Shown piece by piece: positions 34,313 to 46,241 of a DNA stretch of 64,000 nt (within the stretch, counting starts at the first letter, position 1; each line of letters opens with the position of its first letter). The DNA comes from Pseudofabraea citricarpa (lineage: Eukaryota > Ascomycota > Leotiomycetes > Helotiales > Dermateaceae). Made by a program: the position numbers and the translations under genes. Location of the stretch: NCBI GenBank assembly GCA_029641185.1, contig JAPWGK010000019.1, forward strand, positions 930,001 through 994,000. The letters run 5' to 3'. The notes under the pieces were generated by a model that saw nothing but the letters and a program-made list of their open reading frames with translations, made no database searches and was not told the origin of the DNA.

Positions 34313-37108
34313 CTACACCAGTGCAACATTGACAAGTACAGAACCGTTGCTCAGATCAATCCTCCAGCCTCCTCTTTCGGTAGTCGAATCTGCGTTAGTT
34401 ACTACTGGCTCTCCAGTAGAGCCAACTTGAGCTGTTTTCTGAATTCTCAAGATGGCCGATGATGCCTTGGGCATTCCTTCAATCCCATTGACATTTGGTG
34501 CCACAAGAATTTCATAATTACCATTTGAAAGCCGCAAGCTCTCAATAGCTCCAGCATCAACAAAGAACTTCAAGCCAGATATAGCCACAAACACCTTCTT
34601 TCTAACCGCATCTTTCAATTCCACATTCCAGCCGCCCGCCTCCGCATTCAGAGTTCCGCCATAGGCAACCAAACCTAAATCCGGATCGTCGACAACGTAC
34701 GTTCCCGATCCGAGGACTAAACCTAAAAACCCCGGACCATAATCTCCGCTATAGGCATCCCAAGCTAGAGTGTCAGGCCAGGAATGAAAAGCAGCTGATG
34801 CAAAGCCTTCGCTATCAATATTAGAAAGGGGCCCGTTTGTGCCTCCGTGACCGACACGCAATATATACGTATCTTCGGGGTGCGACTCGAAATGAGAGAG
34901 AAGAGGGAGTGCATTTAAACCTGATCCATAATGGTGAACTTGGCGCTCGATTCTTTGGAGCTTGCCGCCGTAGCTTGGTAGATTGTCAGTGAGATAAATA
35001 ATCTGGAAGTTACATGTGGGTCAAAGACTTACATGTTATCCCAATATCTTCTTGCATTTCCATTCCATGCCCAATGGCTGACGGTTGGCATGTAGCCTAG
35101 AATCGAATCAATAGTTTTCGTAGCGGTATTTTGAAATCCGAAATAACTGTACGAGTAAGCAGGAATTGGATTTTAGGAGGAAAATAAATTACTTCGACCA
35201 ATAATAAACACCCTCCTGTCCAGTAGAATCCCAAGCCATTTCACTTCCATAAGGTACCGCTTGAGAGTCCCAGATCAGAGCACGTCTTCTCATAGCAGCC
35301 TCCAAATTCTGCACTTCTTGCGTATGGTTCTCTCTCTTCAGATCTTCTAAAAGCTCACCAAATACTGTTTCTCCCATAAGTCCCACATCCGCATAGTCTG
35401 TTTTCGGATTTCCATTTCCATCCTGTCCGGTGAAATAAATAATCGTCTGGTAGGCCTGATTCAGATACCATTCCCAATCGGCCTGTGTCACAAGATCTGG
35501 GTACGATCTCGCAACGCGATACAGGGCCCAATAAGCCGCCGCAACATGAACATAATCGTAGGCTCTTCTCGTATCATACGCATTGGCTTTGTTCCAACTC
35601 CACCAATTTCCCCAATTGATAGCCGTGTCGTACTGATACGCGACTGAGCCCGGTTCATAGAAGAACACGCTCTTACGCACGCTGAAATCCGGCTGCTGCA
35701 ATACTCCCCAGAGGACCCCATGAATGAAATCTTCCAGCTTCTCGACTTCTGCTGCGTTGGGTTGTGCTGCTTGCTTCATCGTCGCTGCTAACCATGATCC
35801 CGCGCCGCCTTCGTCGCTTAACCCAGCTATCCAAACACGTGGATCTTGCGTTACGAAATCGTTGGTTGATCGGTCATATGATATCACTGATGGTGCTCGA
35901 CCGAAGGGATCGCTCGTATCGGTAAACCATTGAGAGCTAGTAAGGAAGCTGCCTAAATCAGCAAGTGCCTGTGGGCCTGATTTTGTGATATAGTAATGGA
36001 TTGTTTGTTTTGCGCCATCTTCCCAGTTGACCTCAACGCGGACGCGACCCCAAGCTGTAGCAGTAGGTGAAATTTTGTACGTATTTGCTTCTTGGGCCTC
36101 GAAAGTAAATTCTCCGTTTGGCTCGGAAGTTATTGATGAAATGGTTGAGTTGTACCGTAGGTATAACTGAGCATCGACATCTCGAGGAATGATATACCCC
36201 GGTACTCCTAGAGCAGCAGGAGTACCCGTGTTTTCGACGACTGATTCTATCTCTTCAATACTTCCTGCAACTGAGAACCTCAATCCATGAGTGATCTGCT
36301 GGCCAGGCTGAATAACGACTGACGATGCTGGATTCCACGGCGTCGTCGCCTTCCACTCGTTCTCCGCATATGCTTTGGAATATACCTCCCACGAATAGAA
36401 CCCCTCGAAAGTTTGACTTTGATATCCCAGAGTTGTCGATTGGTCTTCGGGTAAGAATCGCCATGCTTCAAATGGCGTTTTCTCGAGTGGTGTGACAGTA
36501 AGTGCTGGCCCAACACCACTCAACGGCGTCACTCGAAGATAACCTGCATCAAGACCAATATTAGGATCTGTTAATGAACACTTCTGTTGTGTTTCTTCGG
36601 CTCTTCGGCCGGTAAAGATACTATTGAATTCTATTGGAAATCCCAGACTCCCAATTTCGATATCGCTTGATCCGGTATTTTCTATTGTGAAAGAAAGTGT
36701 TACGTGAGATGCTTCTGCACCCCAGATTCTTGTAACATTCAAAGGTATGCCTGCGGGTAGAGTTGGTTTGAGATTTGCTACGGCATACTGGCCTGTTGAT
36801 CCTTCAACAAGAGTGACTGGTGCTCGTTTGGTCGCCGAGTTGACATCTGTCCAGGCAGCACCTCTTTGTGCACGATACCGAATTACAATGTCTCCGAGAT
36901 GGTAATTGCCGTTCTTGGATCTCTGGGAGAGCACATCAAAAGGCGAGAAGTCAAACGACGGTAAAGCTTTTGGCGAAAGTGAAGCGAGAGTCTGAGTAGA
37001 TGTGTTGAGTTTCACACTGAAGTCTGCAGTCTCGAATTCAATATACTGGCTTGAGCTGGGTACGAATAGGATATTCGAAAGACAGAGTATCTTGAGTAGG
37101 AGCTTCAT
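34313..37108 (-). CDS. Secreted DUF5695-like protein (possible carbohydrate-active enzyme)
   Basis: Large secreted protein, 896 residues. Model: complement(34313..34973, 35033..35146, 35193..37108). The start at 37108 gives a signal peptide (MKLLLKILCLSNILF...SSSQ) and sits 87 bp from a TATA-like box; a longer frame reaches back past 37183 but lacks a better start. The N-terminal third is beta-rich, like galactose-mutarotase or supersandwich domains. The middle is helical and aromatic (WGNWWSWNKANAYDTRRAYDY, WALYRVARSYP), as in alpha/alpha-toroid hydrolases. The C-terminus is again beta-rich. It resembles the fungal family annotated DUF5695 as I recall it. No catalytic acid can be assigned. 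Its place between a P450 and a carboxypeptidase is unusual for a polyketide cluster. Confidence 0.7.
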
Positions 37109-37932
37109 CTTGTTCCAAAATTTCTGGAATAGAGTGAATGTCAACGAGGCCCTTTCCGCACAAGACGGAATCCATTTTCCCATCTTGCACTGAATTATAT
37201 ATACTCTTGCTGCAAAATCACGAGATCCAAACTGGCAGTTGCCCTGGTTTGGAAACCAATTGTTGATCCTCGAACTGTCGTTGGGGCGCAAGTAATCTCT
37301 TGATGCACGTTGCTAATTTACCCCATCTTTTAATGTCGAAATTGTGGACCTTACGTAAAAGGAAGGTCGATTAATCGGCACTTCACAACAACAGACAGAC
37401 GAGCTAGACCCCATCTTCAATTCCTTGTAGGATCTGATGGATTTAGTGATATCTGCTGATAAATATTTATTTCTGTCCTTCCATAGGTGGATATAATACA
37501 TCTATGCTTATTATGAGAATCTAATATCTTGATCTACTACAAGCATGATAACATCTCGTCGTACCTGATCTTAGATGATTCAGATGAACCGAAGATCATA
37601 CCATGTTATTTATAACCCCGCAATGATCATCCGTTTAGCCAAAATGGTTGTTGAAAACCGAGCCTGATGCTTGGCATCGTGTTACCTAAGAGCTCCGACC
37701 TAATTATATTTCCCTAATATTCAATTTCAATAATTTCTCCGTTCAAATAGTCATTGTTACAGTTGTAACGTAAAAATTTCGTGGTGATGACATTTCATTA
37801 TTTTGCCTTGTAGATGGTACTTTCAAGCGAAGATATTATAATGCTTCAACTACAGTGCATCATGTTCGGTGCCTCTCTCCAAAACAACCTCACTTAAATC
37901 TCTACAAACAAATGTCATAAATATTTACCGCT
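37109..37932. other. Spacer between DUF5695-like and carboxypeptidase genes
   Basis: This 824-bp AT-rich stretch contains the promoter of the DUF5695-like gene, including the TATA-like element at 37195-37203, and the 3' flank of the carboxypeptidase gene. No coding region supported. Confidence 0.5.
37195..37203 (-). promoter_or_regulatory. TATA-like element of the DUF5695-like gene
   Basis: TATATATAA on the minus strand, 87 bp upstream of the chosen ATG at 37108. It lies beyond the alternative upstream methionine codon at 37183, only 12 bp away, which supports the downstream start. Confidence 0.5.
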
Positions 37933-39505
37933 TTATACCATGTTGACCAACAGATATCTGAAACCAGCATATGTCTCAACGTTGGTTGGCACGATCTGGC
38001 TCGCAGGCAAAACGAAACCGTTCGTTCCAGTATCTCTCAGCTCGATGGTGAATGTATGCTTAGACTTAGTGACATCTGCAGCATAATCAACAGAGCTTCC
38101 TGTAGCTTGGTAGATGGTAGAGCAGATTGGTCCGTATTGGTAAGTTGTGCCGTAGACAGCTCTGATGGCTGCTGCAACACCTCTAGCGAGACTTTGGAGG
38201 ACGCTATTGTTGGTAGCAACTGCTGAGCAAGAATAACCGTATGCTATTACTTGTTAGTAGAAATTTACATTGGGGGTTTAGGTTTCTTACGTGTCATGAA
38301 CAGTTGACTGTAAGAGTGAATGTCGATGAAAAGTTGGACACCTTTACCAGCAGCAAGGTTATCGAGATATGTTCTAAGGACAACGTTCTCTGTTGCATCA
38401 CCAGCGGCAAGACCTTTAAATGTCTCGGCGCAAGGGTCTGTTGAAGCTCCACCTGCAACCGACCATCTGAGCCACGTGCATTAGTGATTGCAATATTATT
38501 GATATATTTGTTTCTAATGCCAAGTGACGTCGAAGTCTAATAATGAATATGGCATGAACTTACTGGTATGGCCAGTTACGGTTGACGTCACGTCCAACAC
38601 AAGAGCTGGATGAAACAGTTTGGCGATTTTTGCGCCAAAGTCTGTTTGTGGACTGGGTATAAACGAATCCTAACTAGCATTAGTAAATTGATTGTAAATG
38701 TGATAAGATAATGTTTACCGTCTGGGTTTACTACTGGGAAAACGTAGTAATCGTACTTGTCAACAAATCCCTTGATCTCAGTCGATGTGGCATAGTTGGT
38801 GAGGAGGTTGTAAGCGAGATACTCTGTTGTCTTTCACATTGTCAGTTTGACTTTCCCAGGACTCAAAGCTAATAAACACACACCATTGTAGTAATCCATT
38901 CTCTTGCATGAACAGTTCCATGAAGGACAACAGCTGGCTTGCTTCCCTTGCCACCACTACCCCAGAAATGGATACCAGTTATTGGACGGCCGCCATTGGA
39001 GTTACCAGCAACAACGATCTCAGAATTTGCTGGGTACGAGGCTTGTAAATCTCGGAGGAATTGGAGATGGTCGGCGTAAAGGTGGTACGAGTTGAACCAA
39101 GTAGCATTAGCGCTACCAACTATTGAAGACATTGTTAGAATTTGATTGCACATGTCAAAAAAATTGGAAAAGCTTACCAGCATAGACTCCCATCTGGCCT
39201 TCATCGGCAATGGAGGCACCAAGATCCTCATGCATGACCTCAGTTGTCATCGAAGAAGTGAGCTCTTCGAATTCTGCGACCTGATCTGCTGGAACGACGA
39301 GGTCTACGGCACTGTTCGCAACCGGAACGCCATTTACAACACCCTTCCACACCGAGAGATCAAGTTTCTCAATCACATCCAAAACTCCAGTAACATCTTC
39401 GCCAACTGGAATTCGCATAGCCTTGGCACCATCGTAACTGACCTTAGCAACAACAGCCGAGGCGGCGTTGAGCACCAGGAGGATCTGAGCAACGGAGGAC
39501 TTCAT
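37933..39505 (-). CDS. Secreted zinc metallocarboxypeptidase (M14A, carboxypeptidase A-like)
   Basis: Secreted zymogen of an M14 exopeptidase that removes C-terminal residues. Model: complement(37933..38243, 38291..38466, 38564..38669, 38719..38830, 38884..39119, 39178..39505), 422 residues, six exons. A signal peptide ([16 protein letters not shown]) is followed by a propeptide of about 90 residues. The catalytic domain begins near residue 110. Zinc ligands are His180 and Glu183 (HAREW) and His311 (DIHSYSQ). The general base is Glu387 (TIELRDTG). [10 protein letters not shown] carries the substrate-carboxylate Asn/Arg pair. All catalytic residues are intact and length is normal for the family. 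Such enzymes serve extracellular protein digestion; no link to polyketide chemistry is evident. Confidence 0.93.
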
Positions 39506-40637
39506 CTTGAAAATGACAAAGATAACCTCTTGATCAAAAGGGCGGGAATGGAAGCCATTTTAAACTTAATGGCGATGAATCCAGACCTTCCTAAAGAGAG
39601 ATCAAAGTCGAGTCTCCAAATATGAGAGTTTGTGCCCAGTTCTAGAATTATGTAGCCACTTCAGAGCTCCTTCGGTATTCGGAAAGTAGCAATGACAGGT
39701 GAACTAATCACAGAAGTCTTTAAGACGCGATGGAGGGGTCGAATGTCGATCTCCTGCTCTTCTGAGCGTAGCAGCAACCTTCAATAACCTGTCTTTTTGA
39801 ATATCTACCGTGCGGCATGCAGGACATTCTGATCCCGTCCGGGGGACAATGCAGTGCCGATAGTGCTAAGAGATCGGTAAACCAAGGGGAAGAGATAGCG
39901 GTTATTTAGCAATCAAGCGAGCTTCCTCTCCGGGTAATTCTGAGGCTTGGAGCCAAGATTTTATATTCTTGGCGGTCAACGCTCACCTGCCGATAGGGAG
40001 GGGATATTGCTTGTACATGCGGGCAATGCTTCGCCCGTAGAAAACCCACGATTGTATGCCATAATTTCATGTGTCACACATGCGACACATGCCTGATGAA
40101 GTTTAGTCCTAAATTGCGGGGAGATCGCCTTTCCCCATGGTTCTATGTAAATGGGGAAAGTCCTTATTAGGTGCATGAGACTGCGATATGTACTCCTCGA
40201 CCCTCCCTTTGAGAGCAAGCGGCAGTATTTGGCAGAACGAGGAATCACTCTGAGCCATATTTCCAGGATGTTTTGGAGCGAGCACTATGGGTGATCGTCA
40301 TACATTATTCGCACTGACGAACTGTATTTGAAAGTTGAAACCTTTAAATGATTAGACAAAGAGCTTATCTGAAAAAATAAGCTGAATTGCCACACGTATT
40401 CAGTACACGCCTCAGCATACTTCCGGAAGTATTGAAGCTTCAAATAGCGATGCTTGTTGATACGTTATTCGTGCCAAGAAAAAAGGTTTCGAGACCCTTT
40501 CATAATTAGATCAAGTAAAGAAGGTATTTGGAAAACAAACGCAATCAAGTATTTACAAAGGATTTTGCTGTATTAAAGCTATGCGACCCAAGTGACCCCT
40601 CTCAATTTCAAGTACGTAAATATTCGCAATGTGATAC
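39506..40637. other. Spacer between carboxypeptidase and MFS-D genes
   Basis: This 1.1-kb stretch holds the carboxypeptidase promoter (TTTTAAACTTAA at about 39558 is a weak TATA candidate) and the 3' flank of MFS-D. A 90-codon minus-strand open frame at 39976-40248 shows no family resemblance. Confidence 0.5.
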
Positions 40638-42371
40638 TTATTGATGCATTGCCACAACTTCAGGCGAATCCGGGATCCTCTTTTCCATGCTACTGTTATC
40701 TTTGACGCTTGCAACTCCACGAATAATTCTTTCCTCGTCGGGATCACCCTCAACATCATCATCTGATATCATAGCTGGGTTGAATTTCAGAGCTCCTTTG
40801 GGGATCAGAGTCGCGGCAATTACAATGGCAGCCAAGACGGTGAACTGGATACCTCCCAGATTGCGAACTGCAAGGTGAACGTCCCCTCCATATCTCTTGG
40901 ACACTGCATCAACATGCTTTCCAAGCATAGGCGACATGATGGCATACAAGACTACATATGTGCAGTACAAGAAAGCCATCACAGCACCAAGAGCAGAGAC
41001 ATTTTTGTGCTTGGATTCCTGACGATGTAGCGAGGCCTGGATATAAGCTGCAAGAGATACATCGCCAGCAGCCCATCCAAAGGAGACTGGCATGAATGTA
41101 GCAGCTACCTTCCAGGCCTCAGTGACATCGCCCCTAGCTGGATGCCAGTATGCGAGATACCAGACGATAAGGAGGCACAACGCATCGAGTCGAAGCCACG
41201 GGATTGGAGTCTTGATAACATTTGTGAACAAGAACACGAAAAGGGCACCGAGGAGTTCACCAAAGTTCGAACCTCCTACCATGATTTGAGACCAAGCTGA
41301 GTTTCCTAGATAGCGCCTTGCGACGATTGGCGCAATTCCGTTCTCGAGATATCGGTGTCCGTAAAGTGCAAGAGAATATCCGGGTAAGAGCCAAATGAAT
41401 TTACGAGAGCTGAAAAGAATTTTGGCACCGGTATAGACGGATTCAAAGAAGAGCTTGAAGGAGATAAGCACGGCCATAAAATAGTTTCGATGTTGCACTC
41501 CTTCCGTATCTTCTTCGGTAACCCCCTCGACGCCTTCGATGAGACGAGAGCGTGGGTGCTCGAGGTCAGAAATGAAGAACCAAGCCAGCGAAGCGAAAGT
41601 GAAAAGGATCGGTGTAATAATAAAGGCCATATTGTTTCCGAGCCTCGGAATAAGTGCCAAAGCTGTGCAAAAGGCCCCTGATGTCCCTGAAACCTCGTAG
41701 AAAATGTGTACCAAAGCATCCATACGTCTAAGTTTTTGTACGTCACCACCGACAATGTCGCGAGGAATAACTCGTCGAATGAGTTCCACCATTCCATATG
41801 CGATGCCCGTAACACAGTAAATCGGTATCATGCCGTCTGTATTATAGTCGCCGTAGCTAAAACATCAACAAGGTTAGCATACTTCATAGGGCAAACAAAT
41901 CGAGTTACGACAGTGTCAAACACAGAAGCGTGCTACGGATGGGTAGACATACTATGAAAAATCATCAGAATCTGCTCCATCTGGCTTGAGAGTACCTCCA
42001 GTTGCGGCATCAATAATCAGGATAATAGCGGAGAACAATCCAAAAACGAAGATAGACGCCGAAAGGACGAGTCTAGTTGGATAGCGCTTGATGAGAGGAG
42101 CAATGAGAATCGAACCGACACATTGACAAGCTTGGTTGAGTCCTTGAAGCAGGCCGATGCGCTGAAAGGTCTTCGCGGTAGTATTAGTTCTCTCGGCGAG
42201 ATCATCGTATCGGTTGGTTGCGAGCGCGATAAAAGCACCGTTGAAAGCCTCGAGACCAAACTTATATATCATGATGCCACAGATGTAGATGAGAATATTG
42301 CGCTTTTCCATAGGGCTGAAAAGCCTCCAACTGGCTAGAATGCCATATTTGCTCTTGTTTTGGTATTCCAT
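40638..42371 (-). CDS. MFS-type membrane transporter (MFS-D)
   Basis: Polytopic transporter-like protein, 545 residues. Model: complement(40638..41856, 41953..42371) with one 96-nt intron. The ATG at 42371 is chosen over the longer open frame because the extension has no ATG. Helices start at IYICGIMIYKFGLEAFNGAF. APLIKRYPTRLVL stands where motif A loops occur. Later segments are PGYSLALYGHRYLENGIAPIVARRYLG and GWAAGDVSLAAYIQASLHR. The pattern matches a conserved fungal MFS group of unknown substrate and differs clearly from the three MFS proteins at 23-30 kb. A TATA-like stretch lies about 90-100 bp upstream. Exporter or nutrient-uptake role cannot be decided. Confidence 0.8.
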
Positions 42372-44215
42372 CGCGACGACACTGTATGGATAGGAGAAAT
42401 TCGAGTTGATCCCAGATGTTTTATTGGAACATTCAATGTGAAAGTGTGAAGGCAACAGCTTTATATTCTATATAGTCTTGTAGAATACTTTAAACACACT
42501 CTCGAGCATGTTCATCATTGTGAGCCTGCCATTGGATCCATAACCCAGCCATACTTTCGTACTTACGCGGCGAGTTGCGAAACTGCGCACTCAAGACGTC
42601 TGGAGAGCAGTGTCCCAGTGATATAAAAGAACGAGGGAACGTGCTCTCGTTCATCTCTGGCAATTTTCTTGGGAGGTTGAGAAATAAGAATTGGGGGTAC
42701 GCCTCGAAGGGTTGGCAGAATACTGTGGATGGAAAGCAGCAATCGTTTAATCGTTCAGCCACTTGGCAATTCTTGGGTGTTCTTGGGTCCCGTTAAAATA
42801 CCGCATTCTCCAGTGTCATGATTGGACGACAGAGCATGGGAATTCTCGAACGCCCCGTTGAGAGCCTGTCAGCATGGCATTCGCATCTGCAGGAGCCTAC
42901 CATGCGACCGTCTCCAGGCTTTCCAGTTTCCAGCTCCTGCTCAGCTGTCATGTTCATCAAACTTCGCAGTGAGCTCTCCATCGTTGCTCGCAGGCGTAAC
43001 GATGACTTCGCAAGCACCTTGGCCATTGAAGAAATGAGTTATTTCCAAAAGCAAGGCACCTAGGTCCAGCCTGAGAATATACTGTGGGCGCCCCCCTTGA
43101 GAGCGGTCACAATCTGACCGGAGATCAACTGCAAAAACTCACGAAGGGGCTGTGCAAATACAGAAGACTCTGACGGACCCCTCCGCCTTGGTTTCGGGCA
43201 GAACTCTTCTTTCTGCAAAGAACGAATGAAGATCCAATCCAGCCTGTTCAATATCTACATGTTCGTCCCTCGTCTGCTTGTCTCGTCGTCACTTGGGGCA
43301 GACGGTTACCTGCGAAGCAATTCGAAGCAATCCCCGTGCTCTAGGCAATCCTCTCTCAACCTTCCCGCGATTGATGTTTTGCTTGTTTGCTTGAACTACC
43401 CATCTTGACGATATAGCCAGTTTTCTGCTGTGTGGTTGTCGCTGGAGTAGGATGATTTCCTCCCGAAAGCTCGAATTCGTGTGGTGATGTGCTCGGTGGC
43501 GCTCGCGGGATTGATTCTGTATATATTGAGCAAGGATACTTGCAGCAGTTTCTGATGTGACGCAGACGTACTCTTGTGAAACCATCCTCTTCCGCTTTAT
43601 GGTGCGCATGCGACATTAGATTTGGAGTTGCTGTTCGTGTAGGAATGAGCACTGCTCTACATTATGCCAACATGGTAGGATTGAGCCTTCCGTGAGGATG
43701 TTCCATTGAGGGCTTGCAAGGCGACGACCATCCGATACAAGCGTGAATCATTCTGGATATCCGCAACCTGTGACTAAAACCATAGGTTTGTGAGGTCTCT
43801 AGCGGTCGTACTGCGTATGGATTTCGAAGCGCGCAGTTGTCCATCAATATTAATGATGCACTGCTCCATAAATTCGTGGCGAACTTAAATCGTGATCCGG
43901 TATTATGTAATTCTGTATTTAGCGAGCGCGTCCAGCAATTGAAGTGCCGCAGGACAACATGATGAGATAAATATTTTGAAAGTGATTTGATTTTAGCTTA
44001 GAAAGAGCCTGTAGAATGGGGATAGTACTGGCAGTTTTAGGATACAAGCTATTACTAGTCTTCAGCTTGCCAAAATGGGATTGAAGGACGATTTATCTTA
44101 CGAATACAGCGGAATTCCGCCAATGAGTCATTAAACGAACGATGGAACAGAATAAAACCAAATCTTATTCTCCTTCTGCAACATCTTTACAGAGCAATCC
44201 TTCGAAGTTATCTAC
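42372..44215. other. Gene-free stretch inside the presumed cluster
   Basis: I could not support any gene in this 1.8-kb region. The left end is the MFS-D promoter. The minus strand between 42793 and 43850 has several short overlapping open frames, some with low-complexity Ser/Pro/Thr or Arg-rich sequence, but no intact domain, no Cys6 zinc cluster and no convincing splice chain. It could be a decayed gene or simply spacer. The right end is the leader of the gene starting at 44216. Confidence 0.45.
42459..42474 (-). promoter_or_regulatory. TATA-like stretch upstream of MFS-D
   Basis: Minus-strand TATATAGAATATAAAG lies about 88-103 bp before the MFS-D ATG, the usual distance for a fungal TATA element. 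Confidence 0.45.
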
Positions 44216-45114
44216 ATGCCTTTTCAGAACTACATATCAATGCCGGCACATTTCAGGCCCTATCTATTAAGCACTATTGTTGTACCAGCAGCATCTGCAC
44301 TCTGTCTAGGGCTCTATCTCAAAGGCCATCCCCTATCAAGCAAGCGAAGTCAAAAGATCATTCCAACAGAAACAATATCGCCATCATGCGAAGCTTCCTC
44401 TTCATTCCGGATTGTGAATCCCGGGAATCACATTGCTATGAAGGATAGCTACTCGATATATCTTCTCAAAACCGAAATTAAAGGGTTATCAGATGAAGAG
44501 ATCTTGGCAAGGTTTTTGAAAGGTTTCTTTGCTGGTTGGATATTCACTCCTGAGCGGTATTTATTCGCTTTTCTATCGGTATTCGGATTGAAATTCGTAC
44601 CAGTGGGGTTTACTGGTAAGTCTCAAGACCTCAAATTCATATACGAGTTCGTCAATATGATGTTAACTGATAATATTATAAAATAGGCATTGAGACTCAA
44701 GACCCAGGACTAGCGTCTCCATTAAAACTCTCTTCAACATCACTACCGCCAATGCATTCAATTCTTTTCCGTGGCAACTTCATGCTTCTAGATAAGAATG
44801 TACTGCCAGAGGCTAAAGAGAAGCAGGAATCTCTCGATCAACTTTGTACCAGTTTTGTTGATGTGGGTTATGGCGACAATCGCAAAGGCTTTGCTGGCAT
44901 CCATCGATTTGAGCTCACACGTGATCCTGAACACAAAGGGTCAGGTGCCACGATCTGCTACTCAAGTATAAGCTGCAATCCAACCGTCAACAAACCGGTG
45001 CTTCCTCATTTCATCTATATTTTTCATAAGTTTTACGCACGGAACTTGTTTCGAGATGGCATAGCGGGCGTGTTTGCCGGCGAGTCAAAAAACTCAGAAG
45101 CGTTTGAACTATGA
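44216..45114 (+). CDS. Unrecognised cluster-resident protein with one N-terminal membrane segment
   Basis: I do not recognise this protein. Model: 44216..44615, 44687..45114, 275 residues, one 71-nt intron with clean GTAAGT and AAATAG ends. A hydrophobic segment near residues 18-35 (LLSTIVVPAASALCLGLYL) suggests a single anchor or uncleaved signal. A mixed region follows with SYSIYLLKTEIKGLSDEEILARF and a short hydrophobic stretch (LFAFLSVFGLKFVPVGF). The C-terminal half looks like a globular alpha+beta domain with FRGNFMLLDKNVLP, FVDVGYGD, GFAGIHRFEL and LPHFIYIFHKFYARNLFRDG. The FRGNF...FVDVGYG...HRFEL spacing recalls small lipocalin or NTF2-like folds but that is only an impression. It is convergent with the dioxygenase (124 bp), next to the PKS, and could be a tailoring or cyclase-like enzyme. 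Confidence 0.7.
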
Positions 45115-45238
45115 TTCAGTTTGTAAGATAGAATAATATCCAGCTCCTTCCTTGTACAGTACATCAATCTTGTAACTTTATCATATAAAGATCAGGGAGC
45201 AGATCGGGAATAGTCTTAGAATGTTTAACCTTAGATTT

Positions 45239-46241
45239 TCAAGCGTTCGCTTTAGCGATGAAGCCTACAAGATCCGTATTGGGATCTTGGTTCTCTACAA
45301 CACCAAGCGTCGACTCGGGCTTTTTATACCCCAGCAGACTTAACATCTGATCACTCATTCCAAGTGCTACACTTCGAGGGATCGCCAAGAATTGATTCTC
45401 CTCAGTCCTCAAGAAACCTCGACAGAAAAAGAGGCCATGGACAGTTCGAGTGAAGCCAGGCACAGAGTTGTGACCACCTCCATGGTAAGCCGAAGCAAGA
45501 AAAATAAGAGCCGAGCCGGTTTCCATTTCTACACGTCAGTTAGTACTATCCAGAGTTCTACCTTGCTTGGGTATAGGAGCACGTACCAGCGAAACAGATC
45601 TCATCGACTTTTGGCTCCCTCCCATCAACCCAGCGATGACTTCCCGGAACGAACATAGTCGCTCCATTTTCACGCTTACAGTCCACACCAGCCATCAAAC
45701 AAGCAAACTGCCTCTCTTTCTCCAAGACAAAATTGCCATCATGCTTAGTGCCCCAGATCTGATCATCACGATGCAATCTCTGTCTCGGGGCCCCATGACC
45801 AATATTGAACGTCAGACTAATACTTAACAAAGGATCTATCTGGTATTCTCTGTTCCAATCCTCCTGGGCGACGACGAACTTCTCAGCAAGGATCTTCTCG
45901 CGAAGCTGAGAAAGGAGGGAACCTTCGCAGATCTTAGCGACTGTGGGGGATTTGCCGACCAAGCCACCGAGCAAAACAGTCTCTTGTGGCACGATGGCTA
46001 TCGTATGCTTCTGTCCTACTTCGTAATGCTTTTTGGTCTCGGCATTTATCGAGTCTAGCTCGGATGTGCTCACGAAGTCTGTGAGAATCAATCCTCCGTC
46101 TCGATCCAGCACCTTGAGGATTTCTTCGATAGCGGCTGTAGCTGGAAGCTTTGTGATTGATGATTTGGGAACGTAGTTTGTGTCCAAAGGTTCGGCGGGT
46201 GTTGGGATCTTGACACCCGAGTTGGGGTTTTGAGCTTGCAT
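45239..46241 (-). CDS. Phytanoyl-CoA dioxygenase-family Fe(II)/2-oxoglutarate oxygenase
   Basis: Non-heme iron dioxygenase, 314 residues. Model: complement(45239..45528, 45587..46241), one 58-nt intron. The double-stranded beta-helix iron triad is visible: HRD within QRLHRDDQIW (His157, Asp159) and a distal His in AYHGGGHNS (His234). An Arg in GFTRTVHGLFF is placed to bind 2-oxoglutarate. NGATMFVPGSHRW is typical of fungal PhyH enzymes such as FtmOx1 and AsqJ, which perform hydroxylation, desaturation, epoxidation or endoperoxidation in secondary metabolism. The core is complete. It lies 729 bp downstream of the PKS on the same strand, so it is the best candidate tailoring enzyme of the PKS product. 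Confidence 0.9.

Noticed and set aside
34313..37291. Longer N-terminus of the DUF5695-like protein (to 37183 or beyond)
   Set aside because: The upstream residues hide the signal peptide and reach within about 12 bp of a TATA-like box; the ATG at 37108 starts cleanly with the signal peptide.
39976..40248. 90-codon minus-strand frame between the carboxypeptidase and MFS-D
   Set aside because: Isolated, without family signal or flanking exons.
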